Part shown: one piece after another, positions 46,808 to 58,576 of the stretch
Layout of the letters: every line of letters begins with the position of its first letter
Numbering within the stretch: position 1 is the stretch's first letter
From: Notospermus geniculatus
Lineage: Eukaryota > Nemertea > Pilidiophora > Heteronemertea > Lineidae
DNA: 64,000 nt
NCBI GenBank assembly: GCA_002633025.1
Contig: NMRB01000358.1
Location: forward strand, 1 to 64,000
Direction of reading: 5' to 3'
Notes under the pieces: generated by a model
The model's database searches: none
What the model was told of the DNA's origin: nothing
What the model saw: the letters and a program-made list of their open reading frames with translations, nothing else
Made by a program: the position numbers and the translations under genes

Positions 46808-47495
46808 AGTTATACAAGCTCCCAAGGTCATCCATTTGACATTTTGCTGTCAAGTACATTAGCACCGAAAAAACCCTTCTTCTGTTGATCTTTCAATGTT
46901 TTTGCACTGTCAGCGTTCTGCCAGTCTCTCTATCGTCACTTTCAGCGGGGCTGAATGAAGTGGCGTCGCTTGCGGACATGATTTGATTGGCTAAAGCGAA
47001 TATCGTTTATCGAATCAGTGATCAGCTTACTGTGTGTCTTCCAGGTCACATGTAATGTACTCTCTCCGTGAGTTACGCTTTGTTATGTAGGCCTATGTGG
47101 GAGGTTGTCCGTCTTGTTTTCCTGATGGAAAAGGCTTTTGTTGTCTGAGAGCAGATTGAAGTGTCCTTTTCAATTGCCCCTTATGGAAGTTTATCGTTAT
47201 TTGCCTTTGGATATATAAGGTGGATAGCAAGTTTTTCCTTGACTAATGCTACTAGTAACAGTTGATGATCGTGGCTTTGTCGTCGACGCAGTACTACAGG
47301 AGGTTGAATGTGTGGCGGTCTTGGAAGTCGCTGAATGATCAACAAGGGCTGTCAGATTGCCTGTGCATTGATCCGCTACTGTTTACCTGTTACGTAGTAC
47401 ACTTCAACTATTGAAATGTGCGGGTTCACCAAGGCATTAGGGAGGTGTAGAAATCAAACGATAAACGTAAACGATAACGACAACAATTTTTGTAC
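46808..47495 (+). repeat. Right copy of the 0.7-kb duplicated segment
   Basis: Repeats 45718-46412 with base changes and a 12-bp deletion in the TIR (near 47327), flanked by GAA microhomology in the left copy. Confidence 0.9.
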
Positions 47496-47645
47496 CGAAA
47501 ATGCAACATAAAATCTGGTTAATGTGTAGTACGAAAAATAAAGTTGTCGTAAAGTCTATGTTTATCTATGTTTTGATTTCTAAACCTCCCTATTAACACT
47601 TTCCTCAAACGCGACATCCGACGGGTTTTCCTAGACCGCCACACA
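47309..47645. mobile_element. TIR element, TGTGTGGCGGTCTTGG ends
   Basis: 337 bp. The left end TGTGTGGCGGTCTTGG and right end CCTAGACCGCCACACA are inverse. With the left copy at 46214 included, the arm continues AAAACCCGTC...GTCGC, matched by GCGACATCCGACGGGTTTT. A second inverted pair, AGGGAGGTGTAGAAATCAAA / TTTGATTTCTAAACCTCCCT, lies inside. No coding capacity. Confidence 0.8.
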
Positions 47646-48121
47646 AATATTATGATCTCACAAGTGATGGGTTATCAGTACGAAATCATCCGACACTATC
47701 AATTATTAGTAATAAAACATGTTAACTTCCCTCGTTTTCCAACCAACCTGTGCTCAATTCCGATTTTCCATTGATTACGCCAATACATGTACTTTGAAAA
47801 AGTATTCAAACGATACTCTATGTTTAAAGTTATTTCGTATCAGGTTTACGCCTAGTGTACCTACCGGTATCTCATCTTACAGGTCCTCTGGGCCCTATTT
47901 CACATCGATACTTAAATGCTACTCGTCAACCAATCGACAAACAATTATTATATAGTTGACGCCTTCATGACTCATCATCGAGTCGAAACTTCGAACCCTG
48001 CCTTTCTGCATGTGGTGAAGTTCCGGGGAACTTGACCTTTTGCACATCATGTAAAAAGAGTTTGTCAAAGTCTGAGAAGAGAAACAACTCTTCAGACGTA
48101 CAGTTTTTAATTGATTCGTTT
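47646..48121. other. Intergenic DNA, nothing recognised
   Basis: Short frames only. No supportable feature. Confidence 0.45.
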
Positions 48122-48297
48122 AATAGGAGCAGTCAGTCGCGCATATTGCCAAAAGATGGCAGCAAAGTTCTAGCGGACCAATACACAGGGAAAATCCACG
48201 CGAGTGGTGCTCGGTGAAGAATGAATGGGTCCGCTACATATGCATTGAATTTGGCCGTAGTGACACCTAGTGGTCAACTCGCTGACAGCTCCTATTA
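48122..48297 (-). mobile_element. MITE, TAGGAGC family, copy D (best preserved)
   Basis: Begins AATAGGAGCAGTCAG and ends CTGACAGCTCCTATT, near-perfect TIRs, and TA lies on both sides of the ATAGGAGC...GCTCCTAT core. It is the reverse of copy A, to which it is closely similar throughout, including GATGGCAGC and AGTGACACCTAGTGGTCAAC. Confidence 0.85.
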
Positions 48298-48889
48298 TCT
48301 GAACGTTAAAAGGGCCGTTTCATACATTGACTTCTATATACCTTTCCAACAAAGATGGCGGTCTAACAGTTCTCACCATATAACTAAGGTTCAGATTGCT
48401 GGCTTGTTTTCAGAAAAGGCAGACGCTCTTTCCAAACCGCGCTCTCTTCCTTGTTTTTTTTTTGCTTATATCCCCCAGTTGTATCGATATGAAAGTCCGA
48501 TTTCACCAAGTATCGACGAAAGTCTATTTCATCTAAAAAGCACCAATTAAGAACGAAATACCATACGTTCACACAATTGCTTAATTTTTACCGTCATTTA
48601 TTCGATTGGTGACCTTAAGGCAAAGATAAATCAAGATAAAAATACACTCAATGAAAGTATCAAACGCATCAAGTGATATGATGATAATAATTGGAAATTC
48701 AATGCATAATCGACTTAAAATAACGAGGTCGATAATCGGTTAGTTGATGAGATTGATAATTTGGGACATTAACTGTTGATTATCAATGATATGATGCGAT
48801 TAGCAGCTCGATTTTCATGTTCATCTGATGCTTTGAATCAGCAGGTAAACAGTAAGTGAGGAAAATGCCAATTTGTGACGCTAAACAGT
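48298..48889. other. Intergenic DNA, nothing recognised
   Basis: AT-rich, no supportable gene or repeat. Confidence 0.45.
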
Positions 48890-49064
48890 CGAGGAACCTG
48901 GAGAACTACCGCTACTGGGAGGCGCTGTGAGCGGTTCTACCTTTTTACGACGTCTCGTCCCTGTTGCACTGCGTCAAGGACGGCGTGACTCGACCTTTAG
49001 CTCTGTTTTTACGTCTTCGATCGCAGCGACCCCTGTCGTCATAGAAAGTGGTGCAGGTTCCTCG
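48890..49064. repeat. Possible small TIR element, CGAGGAACCTG ends
   Basis: CGAGGAACCTG at the left and CAGGTTCCTCG at the right are exact inverse 11-mers 175 bp apart. There is little further arm homology, so this could be chance or a degraded MITE. Confidence 0.4.
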
Positions 49065-49715
49065 TTTTAAGCAAACAGGAAAGAACCTCTGTCTGTTGGT
49101 TTCCCCATGATTCCGAGTTGCGAGAGTCGAGAGAACTCTGACGATCTCTCTCTACCAGAACAAATTCATCCTAGCTGTATCGCTGTCGCAACGGCCTCTT
49201 TATCGGTGCCGCGTCGTGGTAAGAGCGAATTCCACCTCTGTTTCGTAATTTACGGGAAATCTGGTGCATCGGGCGATAAAGAAGCTGAATTGCTTATCAT
49301 AAACAACATTAAGGTACACTGACTACACCGCCTCTTAGGCAGCTTGCTATTGGGCTACTAACAGTACTGCGACTACACAACAGGTGGCGCTAGTTACCAC
49401 GAACTCATGAATTGTGGATCATATTTTGACATTGATGAAATTTTACTTCAAAAATGATGCCCACGTTGGATCCTCATGCCATCAATTCTCTGTTAATCGT
49501 ATCAATATATGCACTAAAAAGCTGCATCTAGAGGCCCTTTAACCATTCAGACTAAAGACGAGAACGAACTCAAAGGTAGGAAAACCAGTTACCGGGTCAT
49601 TTCCGGTGTTTGCCCCCTCAATTTGTGAGGATGAGGAGTGGTTCCGGTTTGATGCCAATCCTAGCATTCTGACGTTTCCTTCTCCACATCAGATGACCAA
49701 TAACCCTCATCAATT
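49065..49715. other. Intergenic DNA, nothing recognised
   Basis: A 71-codon plus frame (49107-49322) has no motif. Nothing else supported. Confidence 0.4.
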
Positions 49716-49904
49716 TCAAACTGTCTTCATCTTCCTTTCTTTACTCGTGATGAGCCTTTGAGATACGTTGATCTCATACTTGGTAGCGGGCGAGGAACCC
49801 GAGTCGTGCCAATAAAGGAACGTTCTTCTCAGTCGGTGTGCTTTGTATACTTGAAGGGATGGTGAGGACTCTGTGGCATCATAATCAGAGGTTGAGTATG
49901 GCAA
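49716..49904 (-). CDS. Weak candidate terminal exon, unknown protein
   Basis: I do not recognise this. A minus-strand frame of about 62 codons ends in a TGA and reads SSPSLQVYKAHRLRRTFLYW then HDSGSSPATKYEINVSQRLI. The composition is that of an ordinary soluble protein, not low-complexity sequence. A CCACAG near 49876 could be an acceptor. No partner exon, signal or family could be assigned, and a short frame of this kind can occur by chance. Confidence 0.2.
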   Translation of the reverse strand: MPYSTSDYDATESSPSLQVYKAHRLRRTFLYWHDSGSSPATKYEINVSQRLITSKERKMKTV

Positions 49905-50051
49905 GCCAAAGCGGAAAAAATGTCAGAACTGAGATTTTATTGTCAAAAACAAAGTTGTGAGATATGTAAGTTACGGTGAACACAGGACTGGTGCAGCATC
50001 CACCATCATGAAATAAATACTTAAATGAAATGAAATGATTGTGTCGTCGCT

Positions 50052-51215
50052 GAAGACAAAAAGTTATTATATGCGATACTCTTTCTCGTCAAGGAAAGGC
50101 TTTTAACTGACGAATCACTAAAGCTTGCTTCTCCAAGTCAAAGGTGAAAAAATTGCATCCTCCCTTTCTCAGCGCACCTGAACCTGAATCTTCATTTCCT
50201 TTGAGTGTTCTGTTATGTAAGCAGGGATCTTTGTTCCTTGAACGACGTGCGGAATGGGTGTAATTGGGGCGACTGGTGGTGACAACATAATAACATCATA
50301 TAACTCGCTATTTAAAGATAATGTTTCACAACTTCATTGTTTACATTTAATGTTTGTAAACATGGATGTTTACATTATGTTATTTTGGACTTTTGGGACA
50401 TACATTACCAACCCACCAAATTCAAGCTTTCGGTATCAAAAGAATTTTTAGAGGGGCATGCCACCAACAAATTACTAAGACAACGGAAGACTGGACACAA
50501 ACAAACAAAATGTAAATGAACAATGATTTTCGTGGCGCGCGAAAATACCCGTGGTAGGCTACATTATCTTTGAGCTACGTATGATGACGAAATGTTGTAC
50601 TAAGTTACCACCGCAGAGACTCACAGTAACTTAACGTGTATGTCAATGAAATGGACCCAGGTGAAACATAAATATACTAAATTCAGAATGCCAGGATCAT
50701 AAATTGATTTTAAACGCCCATAAGTGATTCGAATGACAAAACCATTTTTGTATGCGGAAGTCTGTTATCAACCACGCATATTGCCAATAATGTGATATCT
50801 CAATGTCTAAATTATCGATATTGACAACTCTTCGACCGCATTGCTTGCTGTTCATTTAAAGGTACTGCTGACCTGCGCAAGAGTGCTTGACGAGGCCATC
50901 GTTGAAAAGTGTCGCAAAGCCACGCGAGATGACGCTGTATAATGGCGATCATCGTCCTAAGCAACTGCAGCCACGTTCGGTAGACGCGTCTGTGTTCTAT
51001 CGGCTGTTATTAAGAGAGCACCAGAGAGATATGTCACGGGATGTTGTGGCTTCCACAACCTACACCGTGCCTTTAACCACTGACACGATAAAGCCATATT
51101 CCTGATCAGGTCTGGCTACGAGAGATAGGAAAAAAGCATTCAGCGGCAATATCGCGCAAATGAATGATATTGAAATACGTTTAAGAAAAATGTGTTCTGT
51201 TCAACTGAATAATAT
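50052..51215 (+). repeat. Left copy of a 1-kb duplicated segment
   Basis: Repeated at 51217-52172, with the single n at 51216 as the junction. The left copy contains the TTAAAGATAATGT element (50312-50572), which is missing from the right copy, and differs in a 60-100 bp stretch after GAGTGTTCT. Confidence 0.9.
50312..50572. mobile_element. TTAAAGATAATGT MITE, copy 2
   Basis: 261 bp. It is homologous along its full length to 39976-40231. The left border is TTAA; the right border is decayed to TTGA. The matching site in the right copy of the segment is empty and reads CGATTTAAGCTACG, with a single TTAA, which proves the insertion and its target. Confidence 0.92.
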
Positions 51216-51216
51216 N

Positions 51217-52172
51217 CGAAGACAAAAAGTTATTATATGCGATACTCTTTCTCGTCAAGGAAAGGCTTTTAACTAACGAATCACTAAAGCTTTCTTCTCC
51301 AAGTCAAAGGTGAAAAAATTGCATCCTCCCTTTCCCAGCGCACCTGAACCTGAATCTTCATTTCCTTTTGAGTGTTCTCTTGAAACATCGAATACGACCA
51401 GACAAGTTTTCTGCACAGCTTTCTTCTTGTCGAGAGAAGTACTTTGATTTCATGAGATATTTCGGAATGGGTGTAATTGGGATGATGGTGGTGGTGACAA
51501 CATACTGACATCATATAACTCGCGATTTAAGCTACGCATGATGACCAAATGTTGTACTAAGTTGCCACCGTCGAGACTCACAGTAACTTAACGTGTATGT
51601 CAATGAAATGGACCCAGGTGAAACATAAATATACTAAATTCAGAATGCCAGGGTCATAAATTGATTTTAAACGCCCATAAGTGATTCGAATGACAAAACC
51701 ATTTTTGTATGCGGAAGTCTGTTATCAACCACGCATATTGCCAATAATGTGATATCTCAATGTCTAAATTATCGATATTGACAACTCTTCGACCGCATTG
51801 CTTGCTGTTCATTTAAAGGTACTGCTGACCTGCGCAAGAGTGCTTGACGAGGCCATCGTTGAAAAGTCTCGCAAAGCCACGCGAGATGACGCTGTATAGA
51901 TGGCGATGTCGTCCTTAGCAACTGCAGCCTCGTTCGGTAGACACGTCTGTGTTCTATGGGCTGTTATTAAGAGAGAACCAGAGAGATATGTCACGGGATG
52001 TTGTGGCTTCCACAACCTACACCGTGCCTTTAACCACTGACACGATAAAGCCATATTCCTGATCAGGTCTGGCTACGAGAGATAGGAAAAAAGCATTCAG
52101 CGGTAATATCGCGCAAATGAATGATATTGAAATACGTTTAAGAAAAATGTGTTCTGTTCAACTGAATAATAT
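51217..52172 (+). repeat. Right copy of the 1-kb duplicated segment
   Basis: Repeats 50052-51215 without the MITE. After 51376 it has a longer alternative stretch (CTTGAAACATCGAATACGAC and following) in place of the left copy's TTATGTAAGCAGGGATC. Homology ends at CTGAATAATATT. Confidence 0.9.
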
Positions 52173-54145
52173 TCTGCTTTTTTGTCTGATGAATTGATTA
52201 CCACGACATTTTCCTATTCGATAAATGGAACACGTCTTGTATCTGCCTAGTTCTGGTAGCAATTAGGCAAACGGCGAGGCTGATAAGGCACGGGAAGAAT
52301 TAGTATTCCGCAAGGCGGGGTAATCTTGTCGAGAAAGATTGGAATTGGTGCAATATCTGACACACTAAATCGGGCTTGTCTATATCAGACAAGGAAAGTT
52401 AAAAAAACTATGCCGATCCGTTGGTGAACACAATCGGAGCCATAAAATCTGTTGGTTCTGTGAAGGCCTGAACACGCCAAAACCTTTTTTGGTTTACCCA
52501 ATAGTTCTGCCGTTTTATACTGACAGAATACACACTGGCAACCACCTTCCCCTACAAAATCATACGGTACATGTATTTGGTTGGGTGTGAGGCATGTATG
52601 CTCCACCGATTCCAAATGAAGAGTTTGTCGTAATTGATCCGATTACGCCATTGCATGACGAACATGTACCTATAAAACGATGTAAACGTGGGAGTGAACA
52701 AGAGCAACTGCCACACGGTCAGCTGAATCACCAGGCCCAACACTTGTTCCGCCGGATATATAAAACAAAAGGCCCCTTATGTAACTCTTGAATACTTCGA
52801 ATGTCCAGAAGAATTCGAGCGGTTCTGTGTATGTAGGGTTCTGTCGTCGTTCGTGTCTGCGCCAAGGCTTTCGGTTTTGCTTTGGTTCGATTTCCAATGT
52901 GACTGAAACAAAGTGAACATTGGATGTCAAAGTCATTGGGTAAACCTGAGGATTGTCCCGTAGTCAGTATTTGTCTACTTTTTTCGCCACTTGGTGATGA
53001 TGTTGGTGTAACTGGTTGGAATACTGATTTAGCAAATAGACGACTTTGTTTAATAACTTAATCGAATATCGGAAAAACTGTCCAAACTCGAGAAATTAAC
53101 TGGAAGAAACCTCGGAATGCCGAAAAGAGCAAAGAAATCCATCCATCAATCCAATTTGTCTGGGCCAAAATCAATACACCGAATTGATAAATTCTTCAAA
53201 TTCATCAGTCGTCGAAATGCTAACATGGATGGCACGAGAAAGCGCTGAGTGGCTTAATAAGCCAGTAATAACCAGCGTGTCTTGTTTTTGTTGAATTCAA
53301 CTGACAAGGTTTGATTTGGTTTATCACGCTTCATCTGTAATCCCGACTTTGCTTTGGTGATTACCAAAAGCGACGACATGGGTTTGTCTTGAAGCCGATT
53401 CAAACCTACTCACAGCTGAGTGCGACAGGGAGAAAGCTTCATTCGGAACCGTGTAGCCTGGCAAGTGAACACAAGCCTTTCCCGCAAATTGTCGGCGAGA
53501 AAGAACTGAAGGGGTGTCGTCCACTCCGATTCCTAACCCCTGGTCCGTATCCCACAACCCATGATACCTGGCCTCCTACCCCTGACCCCTAAAGAGTACT
53601 TCTACTCCTACTCTTAACCCCTGACCCTATACTGCGGGACACCCTGTTCCATTGGATTCGACGACATTTACACCTTTTACGGAAGTAGAGGAGGCGCAGA
53701 TTCGTCTGCCTTCCATCCTCCATCCCCACTTACCATCGCTGAAAGAAAGGACCTTCACCACCCAGCACCCGTTTGACACACCCTCAGTGGTGAACTCCTG
53801 CCTCACTGCATCGTTATCAGACTGAGACGAATTGGATTCGAGAATGAATCAAACCGAGAGAGGCAACCGGCAAAAGGTGCAAACATCTTCACTCTGCTGC
53901 TACTGTGACAACCCGTCGTCGGTTTGGCCTAACCAAGGACCTCCTTTCACCAACAATCTTCCCCAGTAGTGTGTTAACAAGCAATATGAGACGCGTTGAC
54001 AGGCCCACTTATCATCAGCTACTGGTGACGACCGTATAATCATCCAATGATGCAGTAATAGGGAACCAAATATGTCAGGTGGGCGAGGGTCGAACGTCCT
54101 GAAATGGTGCACTGTTGTCCAAACATCGACCTCTTCGGGTCCGCG
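52173..54145. other. Intergenic DNA, nothing recognised
   Basis: Frames of 60-88 codons on both strands without motifs. A CCTGACCCC/CCTAACCCC-like low-complexity patch lies at about 53533-53630. Confidence 0.4.
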
Positions 54146-54248
54146 TAAACTCCCGACGCAGTCGTGTACCGCGCCCCTCCGGTTTACCCGCTCTCACGGC
54201 ACGTAAACCGAAAGGGCGCGGTACGTACACAACTGCCTGGGGAGTTTA
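54146..54248. mobile_element. Fold-back, TAAACTCCC...GGGAGTTTA
   Basis: 103 bp, nearly all arm. The left side TAAACTCCCGACGCAGT then CGTGTACCGCGCCC faces GGGCGCGGTACGTACACAAC then TGCCTGGGGAGTTTA. Next to the loop CGGTTTA faces TAAACCG. Likely a small fold-back MITE. Confidence 0.75.
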
Positions 54249-54554
54249 GGTTCCAGGGTCCACACAGATCTTCTCTGGATCTAGATCCTTGATGATTGTT
54301 TCTGTTTTATGCCAAGCAGACGACACCAACTTTTGATTAAGATCTCACTGTTATCATTGTTTCCGGACACTTCCTCCAGGAAATGAAATCGAAGACAAAT
54401 TGATTTATCCGTTCGTGGCTGGGGAGGTTCCCCGGGAATTGCCTCACCATGTATTCACTGTCCACTCATATCTGTATGAGAGTAAAAGATCTTTCTCGAT
54501 TCCACCCAAGGGCGCCAATGTTTATTTACCCTATCATAATGATTGAACACTCAC

Positions 54555-54757
54555 CCGAAGGTCGTAAAAGGACGGACTTCATTATTGCCACAATGTTCAT
54601 GCAGATTGAGTCATCAATTCCTGCACAGAGCAGGAGATGGAGAATGCTTCGTAGGTAGAGTGCAGATTGGCCGGCATGTACTTGATGCTTTGGAGCATTC
54701 TTTGCATCGGCGTAAGCCAAGCCAAGCAAGAGCATCTTGTCCAAACCAGGCCATCGA
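54555..54757 (-). CDS. Candidate coding exon 2 of an unknown gene
   Basis: A minus-strand exon of 203 nt following 54867-55432. The acceptor is CATCGCAG directly before 54757. The donor after 54555 is TTCGG/GTGAGT, close to the animal consensus. The frame set by the upstream exon (phase 2: AG plus T, making Ser) is open over the whole exon. It reads RWPGLDKMLLLGLAYADAKN and later HLLLCAGIDDSICMNIVAIM, with a helical, leucine-rich look, possibly HEAT-like. That fold is an inference; I do not recognise the family. The exon ends in phase 1, so more exons should follow at lower coordinates, but I could not identify them. A different acceptor (CTCACCAG, 28 bp upstream) would change the frame and hit a stop. 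Confidence 0.4.
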
Positions 54758-54866
54758 CTGCGATGGACGTCAGGCCAGATAGACTGGTGAGAATCAGATG
54801 AGCAAGTAGAGTAGACCTGCTTTACCCATCGAAAGTCCAGCTAGAAGTTTGCGACTGCAGAATCAC

Positions 54867-55432
54867 CTGGCGTTCTCGTCAAGGCTTTCAGAAACCGCCA
54901 TCATGGTTCCAAGATGACTAACTAGGGAAGTTTGACCATTGAGATTCTCCGAATCATCCAGAAACGTGTCGTGTAAAGTAGACGTTGCTTTTAGCATAAT
55001 CGTCAAACGTTCACCTCTAGCACGGCATGTCTTGCATCTCTGGGATCTTACTGTTGCTGCAGTACAGAGCGAAGTGACAAGATATCTATCAGTGTCCAAG
55101 CTCAGCGAATAAAAATCCACCAGAGAAGGGCTGAAGTGAAGCGAACTTACTGCTTCTAAATTTGGCCAATTACCTTTCTGGGTGCCTCGTTGAAATTCCG
55201 ATATATCAGAGAATGTGTCTTTGTCGCGAGTAGCACCGAGGGGCTTCGCCAGGTTTCCTGAGGCGTCGGACGTGACCTGATGAGCCCTTGTTATGACGTT
55301 CATTTTAGAGTTCATTGGCTCCTTTCCTCCCAGGTGGCCTGAGTGATACGATCGACATTGAAGTGATGCTGTCCTTGGTGGGGTGTGATGCTCGGAGATT
55401 ATGATGTCGAATAGGTGGCTGGAGTTTGACAC
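54867..55432 (-). CDS. Candidate large coding exon of an unknown gene
   Basis: The longest gap-free open frame in the window (189 codons) and the only one with a good donor at its end: GCCAG/GTGATT at 54867/54866, just before an in-frame stop. The residues are mixed and soluble-looking: for example NVITRAHQVTSDASGN, SSLHFSPSLVDFYSLSLDTD and TFLDDSENLNGQTSLVSHLG. No signal peptide or membrane segment, no known domain recognised. The 5' limit is uncertain. An in-frame stop lies just above 55441 and several AG acceptors fall inside, including one at CTCCGAG near 55433 that could join a short upstream stretch (about 55508-55555). The intron to the next exon would be 109 bp. Matching phase between the two exons is the main support. 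Confidence 0.42.
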
Positions 55433-55559
55433 TCGGAGTGGTCAGTCACAGACACAAGCCAATCTGGTCTGATGGTATACCTCTGTTGTACCAAGTGGGA
55501 GCACAGAAAGTGTCAGAAATTTCAAGAATACTAGACCTTCGCCCTCCAAACGTCCGCTG

Positions 55560-58500
55560 TAGAGTTGTGCGTGTGCAGATCGCCGGAGGGGGGGGGGCGA
55601 CAGGACCCTTTACTAAAAGACCTACATCTGGGCCTGTACCTCGTACAACCTGCCGTGGGCCTTGTGTTAGCAGGTTAGGAGGGCGAATAAGGTCCAGTAG
55701 TTCAAACTCACCAATACAGAGTACAGGGATCTAAAGTTTATCGTTCAGGTGTACTTATAAGTTTTCAACTTCGGATCGTGGATGTGGGAACTTTCCTGAA
55801 AATACTTTGCAAGCTCTATCTGCCGTGTTCTGTGAAGTCTGACTGTTGTGTCCCAAGGCCTACATGACGATGACATTACCGTTCTTTCGTATTAGATGCA
55901 CTCAGATATATAACCATGAGGGCAATATGTGGATACATTTTTTTTGTTCTGCTCCTTCCGTTGGCATGTAGAGATGTACTGGCTAATGATCTGAAAGGCT
56001 TGATCGGCCTAATGGATCAGGCGTCATATCGAGAAATGTCCAAGCCATTTGTAATTCATAACCCATCTGAAGGTGTCCGCGTAATGTTTTAACCATATAT
56101 ACGTGTTCACAAAGAGGTATACCGGCGTACAGCGGTGTTTTTACGCTTGGGACGTCGTGTTTAATGGTGTTCATGTTACTAAGCAATGTCCTCGGGGTGC
56201 AATTTACTGGTAAACGCATCGGTCGTCTAATGCAGTTTCCATTTCATTTTTGTCGCTGCGTCTTAGGTGGTTCTGATATCGAAGGGGCATCTTCGCCACA
56301 ATTCTCTTTAGGGATCTTGGACATAATTCTCTAGTCTCTAGAAATGTTGGGGCATCTGGTCATTGTTCTCTTACGAAAAGTTTAATATTGTATGTTGAGC
56401 TACATTTTCTTACTCCGATAATAACCCTGGCCTGAGTTTACCAAAGTACATTTGTTGTCCGATTCTTGAGGGCTTCAAACGTTTCCCAGGGCCCGATTGT
56501 TGAAAAAAGCATCTGTCTCTAAAACCAGCAGGACACCAGGCGATATCGCAAGCGATCTGATCGCCACCGAGAAAAATCGGCACTTGACGCCTGGTGTGCG
56601 CTGGACAGCGATGCGTGGAATCTTCTCGCTAGCTATGCTCGCCTAATATCAGACGATGCCAAAAGCGAATCGCCTAGTCTGCTGTGGCTGGTGAGAAGAT
56701 CGCTGGCGATTATTTAATCCCACTGCAGTTTACGCCAAGTTAGAGACAACGTCAGTAACGGTGTTTTGAACAACCCAACCCAACCACCGTCGACATCCTC
56801 ATCGACATCGACATCGACAACGTCGTCGTATCTCATCAGATCGTGATTTCTTTCAATTCGCACATGATGTACGTGGCTGTGCACCAATCTTGGCAGAAAA
56901 AACCTTTCTTGGACCATGGCATGATCAATTTTCTTGCAGCTCATAAAGCATTGCATTACTCTTGAAAAAGCTCAATCAGTGTGCTACCATTAATTATCCC
57001 GATGCCCTGTTGGTGGCCACGTCAGACGGAAGCATGCTAGGAAAGAAAGGGACGAATGTCTTGCCTCTCCTGCGGCTGTGCTCGGCGCAGGAATAAGATA
57101 TAATGGTACCATTACAAGGCACTCAATGTGACGTCGCAATCAGACGATTTGCGGTAGAGCGTACCTTGAGGCGGGATTATTTCCTTTGCCCCGAGTTATT
57201 TCGCAACGATCTCGCATCCAGAATCAGCCTCTGGCTCATACAGCTCATCCATCCGCGACATCTCATCCATCCTCGATAAATTTCAAGTCCTCAGCTTTCA
57301 TCTTTTTCCAAAACATGCAGTGCGAAAAGTCGTCGTGCGTTGTGTTGTGACACCAAAACTGCCGCCATTTTGCCGATAGCTGTCAAAATGGACGCCGACA
57401 CTTGGACTGATTATGCGAAATTGCACACCCTTCGTGGCTATTTGAGGCAATTGTCCCATCATCTTAGAAGCTTGAAATGCCCATGTCAGCCTTCTCGCTG
57501 GAACACCTCCTTGAAGTGATCGTAGAAGCGGTGATGTAGCAAAAGGTTATGATGCATGGACTTGACGGGGTTACTTTGTCCTGAACCATCAGGATCTACA
57601 CAAATGCTCCATTCTCGTACTTGTCGTTATTAGAAGCGGTAGGGGCCGTTAATGGCCTGAGTTTCTCAGGACAGGGTTACTTAGTCAGTGCCTACCACTC
57701 CAGACAAACGGAAATAGAACAGATAAATAAGGATAAAAATACCATTTGAATGATTCTGTTCTGATGTCTGTTTGTTGAACAAACATGTCATAGATACACC
57801 ATAAACCCGCCATAAATCTTACGATATTATCTTGTCATTGCGAATATATATGATAATAACTGTATCAGCAGCCATTGTTCACATGAACGATGCGTATTTG
57901 ATAGTATGGCCCCTGGAGACTGGAGGGTACAGAACGTGTAAAATTGTCCTCAGGTTCTGAAGTGCTGTCAGTAAGAAAAGGATATTGGTGCAGGGCGTAA
58001 CAATCTCCGCTGATTGACTGGTAATTAAGTTGTGTTATCAGTTTCTATAATTGATTGACGTAAGGCAATTAATACCGAGTCTGTACTTCGCGTTGACCTT
58101 GAAAACTGAGTTAGAGGTGACTATCACTCCTGCTACACCGTATCCTGGGTGGGGAGGGCTTAAAGTCATCCTGGAACTCGACGTGTGTTGGCTACGTCAT
58201 AAGACTACACCAGTAGTGATGCCACAACCCTTGGTAGTCAAGATGCTTATAGAGTGGAATGTGATCGTACATTTTCCTAGTAATTTGCAATTCTAGCGTA
58301 CACATCCCTTGAGCATATGGCATACATCGAACAAAAATAGTCGCATTAGCGATGGAAACGTGCACTTTTATCCAATCTTAGTCGCGGCAACAGTTGTCAT
58401 CGTGTCCATTCATTCGTCAGGTGATGAAGTAGAAACACCTTTGGGGTCAGGTAGAAGTATCATTTGACAAAGATAGCGCTCATCTCGCAATGAAAAGTCA

Positions 58501-58576
58501 CGTTTCACCTTTAAATGCCAGTTTGTAACGTTCTTAATAAGCTTCAATAATGTCTACTAGAAAAACAATACGTTAC
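55560..58576. other. Mostly intergenic; possible further exons of the minus-strand gene
   Basis: On the minus strand a strong donor-like CTGTATTG/GTGAGT lies near 55711, but all three frames from the nearest good acceptor contain stops, so I do not call an exon. A (GACATC)n-like patch is at 56794-56826. CACCAGGCG / CGCCTGGTG face each other at about 56535-56605, which may be a worn fold-back. No other feature supported. Confidence 0.35.

Noticed and set aside
46333-46865. Frames of 150-168 codons at 46.3-46.9 kb and similar ones at 29.7-30.2 kb
   Set aside because: They are artefacts of reading through N runs.
53533-53635. CCTAACCCC-like patch as an interstitial telomere repeat
   Set aside because: The spacing is irregular and the units do not match TTAGGG; it is just C-rich low complexity.
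55700-55775. A further minus-strand exon ending at CTGTATTG/GTGAGT
   Set aside because: The donor is good, but all three frames from the nearest acceptor (TATTTTCAG) contain stops.
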